Below, piece after piece: positions 6,063 through 8,908 of a DNA stretch of 8,908 bases (position 1 is its first letter; every line of letters begins with the position of its first letter). Origin of the DNA: a bacterium (GTDB lineage: Bacteria; AUK180); contig JAGGYO010000242.1 of the NCBI GenBank assembly GCA_021162505.1, forward strand, positions 1-8,908. The letters run 5' to 3'. Under the pieces are notes generated by a model. That model searched no databases. It saw nothing but the letters and a program-made list of their open reading frames with translations, and had not been told where the DNA came from. A program made the translations under genes and the position numbers.

Positions 6063-8254
6063 ACCTCATTAATAGAACTTTATTCTTTGCCTATATAAAA
6101 AATTTAGTGGTTCGTTTATTTATAGAACCAATGATATTTATATCGGTACTTATTTTAAAATACGGAAAAGTGATCAAAGGACTACCTTTATTATCTATTG
6201 GCATAATACTTTTTACATCCACCTCAATGAGTACTATTTTTTATTTTATCATGAGAAGAAAAGATGCCTCCTTAGATTCCTTAAAGTTAGGTAAATTATT
6301 TAATCTTATTTTGATCTTTTCCGAGGTAACTATTTTTGCAATTATTTTGCCAAGAATTGGAAACCTTTTTACTCCGTTTTTGGTAATAATATTTTTAGAA
6401 CTTGTTGCCACCGGCATTCTTTTCAAATTGATATATTCCATGATACTGATCCTTATCTTTTTTATCATTGTTTTTATTCAATTTACGGCTAACACAGTAA
6501 ATCCTGAGATGATATTCAATATATCACAAGAGAATTATTTTCTCTATTTTGTTTCCTATATTTTATCCATTTCATTTGTACCCTGGCTTGTTTCATTTCT
6601 ATTAAAGCCCTTGATGTTGAATGAAAAAAAGATAGAGAATATGTACAAATTTGATAAAGATGTTAATGGACTAAAAAGGAAAAACCAGCAATTGACCTAT
6701 TTGAATCTTATTGTTTCAGAGATCGTTGCAGCAAAAAATCTTGATAAGGTCCTCCAATATCTTGTTGAAGGGATTAGGAATGTGCTGGATTGCGGAGTGG
6801 TTTTGCTTTCACTCTATGATAAACAAGAAAATGTATTTTACCGTGCCGTACATTCGGGATTAACCGATGAAGATTGGGAAAAAGTAAAAAATCAAAAGCT
6901 CCAAAAAAGTAATTTGGACATATTATTAAAAAATGAATTCAAGATACATGGTGGATACTATATCCCGGGTGATTATGTAAATAAGATCATGGATGATAAA
7001 TATGTTCTGTCTTTTGAAGAAGAGGAAGAGCTCCAGCATTCAAAAGAGGGGGAATGGTCCCCAGATGATATTTTACTCTTTCCGATTTTTGGCAGGGACA
7101 AAAGCATTCTGGGATATTTTACGGTGGATAAACCCAAAGAAAGGCTTATCCCCAATGAGGAGTCGTTAAAAGAATTGGTACTTTTCATTAATACGGCATC
7201 ATTTGCTATGCAGAATATGCAGGATTTTGAGAAGGTAAATCAGGTAAATTCAAAATTGAAAATGGTCTATACTATAAATGCGGTCATTACCAAATTAAGT
7301 CAGGAAGCTAATTTTTTAGATAAGGTCGTGGAGATCATTTCCTCAACACTAAATTATTTAAATGTTGCTGTTCTTCTCATAGAGGACGATTCATTATATG
7401 TTAAGTCCAATATCGGATATTCACAAAAATTGATAAAGAATTTGAAGATAAGGATTGGATATGACGGTTTGACCGGTTGGGTCGCCAAGTGGGGGATACC
7501 CCAATTGGTTACAGATGTTACCAAAGAACCGCGTTATATCGCAGGTATTGAAAATGTTAAAAGCGAATTAGCTATTCCCATAAAATTCACGACAATTGCG
7601 GGGAAAGATGTTAAAGAGGAGATCTTGGGCGTTTTGGATATTTCTTCTGATCGTATTGGTGGTTTGACCATGGATGATCAAAATCTTTTAACATTGATAA
7701 CCGGACAATTAGCCATCGCCTTGAAGAATAGGGAACTTCTGCATGAAACATCAATTCTCGCCAGTACAGATGGAATGACACAACTAATGAATTACAGGGT
7801 GTTCAAAGATAATCTTTATAAAGAAATAAAGAGGGCACAACGATACGGTCATACTTTCAGTTTATTGATGATAGATATAGATGATTTCAAAAAGGTAAAT
7901 GATACTTATGGCCATAGGACGGGGGATCATGTTCTTAGAGTACTTGCGGAGATCATGAAAAAGAAAGTAAGAGATACTGATATTGTAGCCCGATACGGTG
8001 GTGAAGAATTTACTATTATTATGCCTGAAACAACTAAGAACGACGCGTATAAAACAGCAAAAAGGATACAGGAAACCGCAGCCGAAACATTAGTTGTGAA
8101 AGAGGAGACCAAGGAAGAGATACATTTTACAATAAGTGTGGGTGTTGATTCTTTTCCAAAGGATGGTTCTACTTTTGAAGAGATCGTTGAGAATGTTGAT
8201 ATTGCATTATATAAAGCCAAAAAAACCGGAAAGAACCGCGTTGTAAAGGCATAG
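6044..8254 (+). CDS. membrane-bound GAF-GAF-GGDEF diguanylate cyclase
   Basis: This 736-residue sensor enzyme should make cyclic di-GMP from two GTP. Residues 1-190 hold about five or six hydrophobic helices (near 24-40, 46-69, 84-103, 109-128, 131-148, 168-188), forming an uncharacterised membrane sensor. A short helical linker follows (about 191-225), then a first GAF domain (about 225-393, with an acidic insert FEEEEELQ near 324-331), a second GAF domain (about 410-562) and the GGDEF domain (about 568-734). The catalytic domain looks active: DIDDFKKVNDTYGH (611-624), GGEEF (652-656) and an allosteric RxxD site R643-D646 exactly five residues before the GG motif, indicating product inhibition. 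GAF ligands cannot be predicted from the text. The gene overlaps hutU by 19 nt, starts with TTG, and its TAG overlaps the Shine-Dalgarno site of the next gene, so all three are probably one transcript. No EAL or HD-GYP phosphodiesterase domain is present. Confidence 0.93.
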   Translation: MDTNDLNLINRTLFFAYIKNLVVRLFIEPMIFISVLILKYGKVIKGLPLLSIGIILFTSTSMSTIFYFIMRRKDASLDSLKLGKLFNLILIFSEVTIFAIILPRIGNLFTPFLVIIFLELVATGILFKLIYSMILILIFFIIVFIQFTANTVNPEMIFNISQENYFLYFVSYILSISFVPWLVSFLLKPLMLNEKKIENMYKFDKDVNGLKRKNQQLTYLNLIVSEIVAAKNLDKVLQYLVEGIRNVLDCGVVLLSLYDKQENVFYRAVHSGLTDEDWEKVKNQKLQKSNLDILLKNEFKIHGGYYIPGDYVNKIMDDKYVLSFEEEEELQHSKEGEWSPDDILLFPIFGRDKSILGYFTVDKPKERLIPNEESLKELVLFINTASFAMQNMQDFEKVNQVNSKLKMVYTINAVITKLSQEANFLDKVVEIISSTLNYLNVAVLLIEDDSLYVKSNIGYSQKLIKNLKIRIGYDGLTGWVAKWGIPQLVTDVTKEPRYIAGIENVKSELAIPIKFTTIAGKDVKEEILGVLDISSDRIGGLTMDDQNLLTLITGQLAIALKNRELLHETSILASTDGMTQLMNYRVFKDNLYKEIKRAQRYGHTFSLLMIDIDDFKKVNDTYGHRTGDHVLRVLAEIMKKKVRDTDIVARYGGEEFTIIMPETTKNDAYKTAKRIQETAAETLVVKEETKEEIHFTISVGVDSFPKDGSTFEEIVENVDIALYKAKKTGKNRVVKA

Positions 8255-8263
8255 GAGGAAAAT

Positions 8264-8494
8264 ATGATAGGAGCTTATTTGCTAATTAACACAGATGGGA
8301 CAAGAGATGAGCAGGTATTAGAGACATTGAATAAATTACCCGAAATCTCAAATGCTCATATTGTAACCGGTTTACATGATTTGATCGTTTTTATCCAAGA
8401 GCCCAATATGGAGAAAATGACAGACCTTCTCATTAATAAGATCAGAATGGTCGAGGGAATTACAAGAACAGTAACTTGTATTGCAGTAAAATAA
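8264..8494 (+). CDS. stand-alone Lrp/AsnC ligand-binding (RAM) domain protein
   Basis: At 76 residues this is only the C-terminal effector-binding half of an Lrp/AsnC regulator: an alternating beta-alpha-beta-beta-alpha-beta pattern, beginning MIGAYLLINT, continuing through HIVTGLHDLIVFI (the conserved turn where full-length Lrp proteins have GxYDL) and ending ITRTVTCIAV. The N-terminal helix-turn-helix is absent, and nothing upstream in frame could supply it because the diguanylate cyclase stops 9 nt before. Such single-domain proteins form ring-like oligomers that bind amino acids or similar small ligands and may modulate full-length Lrp partners; direct DNA binding is not expected. The start is well supported by AGGAGG (8253-8258), 5 nt upstream and overlapping the preceding stop. 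Its place after hutU and a sensor cyclase hints at an amino-acid-responsive role, which is inference. Confidence 0.9.
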   Translation: MIGAYLLINTDGTRDEQVLETLNKLPEISNAHIVTGLHDLIVFIQEPNMEKMTDLLINKIRMVEGITRTVTCIAVK

Positions 8495-8908
8495 AAAAAA
8501 GTCCGCTATTTTTATTATTTATTTTTTTTATAACATCCCATCTTTCCGGCGAATATTTCGATGGTTTAATACAAAAAAATATTTTTCTCTCCCAAAGAAA
8601 CATTTATTTTAATGATAAAATAATGGGGTTGAAGGATCTTGAAAATATGGGATTCCGAAATATTTATATTAAGGATGACGGTTATACCGTGGTAGGTGTA
8701 AATTTTATACTGGGGATAGGTAATGAGGGGAATCTATTGTCAAAGTTGTCCCTACCTTTTTATATAGATTTTTCCTATATGGATAAAGAAAAACTATTAT
8801 TCGGGATGAAAGGCTCTTTATATTTTTTAAATAGTTCTTTTAAACCTGAAATGATAAAAGAAACTTTTTCTTATAGCAATTTCTATTACCACAATGGTAG
8901 TATAAAAC
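8476..8908 (+). CDS. exported protein of unknown function, N-terminal part (cut by right edge)
   Basis: An uninterrupted frame runs from the last stop at 8437-8439 to the window end. With the TTG at 8476 as start it gives about 144 residues and overlaps the Lrp-like gene by 19 nt. The N-terminus is a textbook signal peptide: a basic stretch (SKIKK), a hydrophobic core (PLFLLFIFFI) and a polar region (TSHLSGEYF) with likely cleavage around residues 24-25. There is no lipobox, so it should be periplasmic or an outer-membrane protein rather than a lipoprotein. The mature part is rich in Tyr, Phe, Asn and Lys, has short strand-like segments (NIYIKDDGYTVVGVNFIL) and no motif I recognise. No Shine-Dalgarno site is evident before the TTG. 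An ATA at 8491 (giving IKKSP...) is the only other start codon candidate near the signal peptide and is much less likely. The steady amino-acid pattern and signal peptide make chance unlikely. Confidence 0.65.
   Translation, partial: MYCSKIKKSPLFLLFIFFITSHLSGEYFDGLIQKNIFLSQRNIYFNDKIMGLKDLENMGFRNIYIKDDGYTVVGVNFILGIGNEGNLLSKLSLPFYIDFSYMDKEKLLFGMKGSLYFLNSSFKPEMIKETFSYSNFYYHNGSIK

Noticed and set aside
7927..8220. 97-residue open frame on the - strand
   Set aside because: It lies opposite the conserved GGDEF catalytic domain and is an antisense shadow; its serine-rich, low-information text fits that. The other - strand frames in the window are similar shadows.
8491..8530. A-run followed by T-rich DNA after the Lrp-like gene as a possible terminator
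   Set aside because: No GC stem precedes the T-rich stretch, and these bases encode the hydrophobic core of the signal peptide of the next gene.

Overview
The window comes from an AT-rich genome of a diderm (Gram-negative-type) bacterium. It carries parts of a lipoprotein-release ABC transporter (LolC/E and LolD types) and an LptF/LptG-type lipopolysaccharide-export permease, so the cell should have an outer membrane. Codon use leans heavily on AGA, ATA, AAA and TTA. The left-edge flavoenzyme fragment, the class-U-like Sir2 and the stand-alone Lrp/AsnC ligand-binding protein are a mix often met in anaerobic or thermophilic lineages and in uncultivated candidate phyla (for example WOR-3- or Cloacimonadota-like groups). 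That placement is an inference from gene content and cannot be proved from this window. All supported genes are on the + strand.

Region 1 (about 1-1180) is the tail of one gene group: the C-terminus of an Old-Yellow-Enzyme-type FAD/NAD(P)H oxidoreductase, a complete Sir2 NAD-dependent protein deacylase, and the first 26 or so codons of a MinD/ParA/CooC-type P-loop ATPase. The ATPase is cut off abruptly.

Region 2 (about 1179-1414) is a non-coding insertion or junction. It holds a short GC-rich palindromic repeat that breaks the ATPase, a second small hairpin, a poly-T run, and a degenerate 8-bp tandem repeat. It ends in a strong extended -10 promoter whose predicted transcription start falls on the ATG of the next gene, which implies a leaderless mRNA.

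Region 3 (1415-4396) is a tightly overlapping envelope-transport operon: LolC/E-type permease, LolD-type ATPase and LptF/G-type permease. It joins lipoprotein release and LPS export in one transcript.

Region 4 (4416-8908) follows without a large gap. It holds a full-length urocanate hydratase (hutU) with a strong Shine-Dalgarno site and a possible promoter of its own. Next is a membrane-bound GAF-GAF-GGDEF diguanylate cyclase that starts at a TTG inside the end of hutU, then a 76-residue stand-alone Lrp/AsnC-type ligand-binding domain. Last is a previously uncalled exported protein that begins at a TTG inside the end of the Lrp-like gene and runs off the right edge. No other histidine-degradation genes are visible. 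hutU next to a c-di-GMP synthase with ligand-type sensor domains and a small amino-acid-sensing-type protein is the most suggestive unexplained grouping. A functional link between them is speculation based on position.
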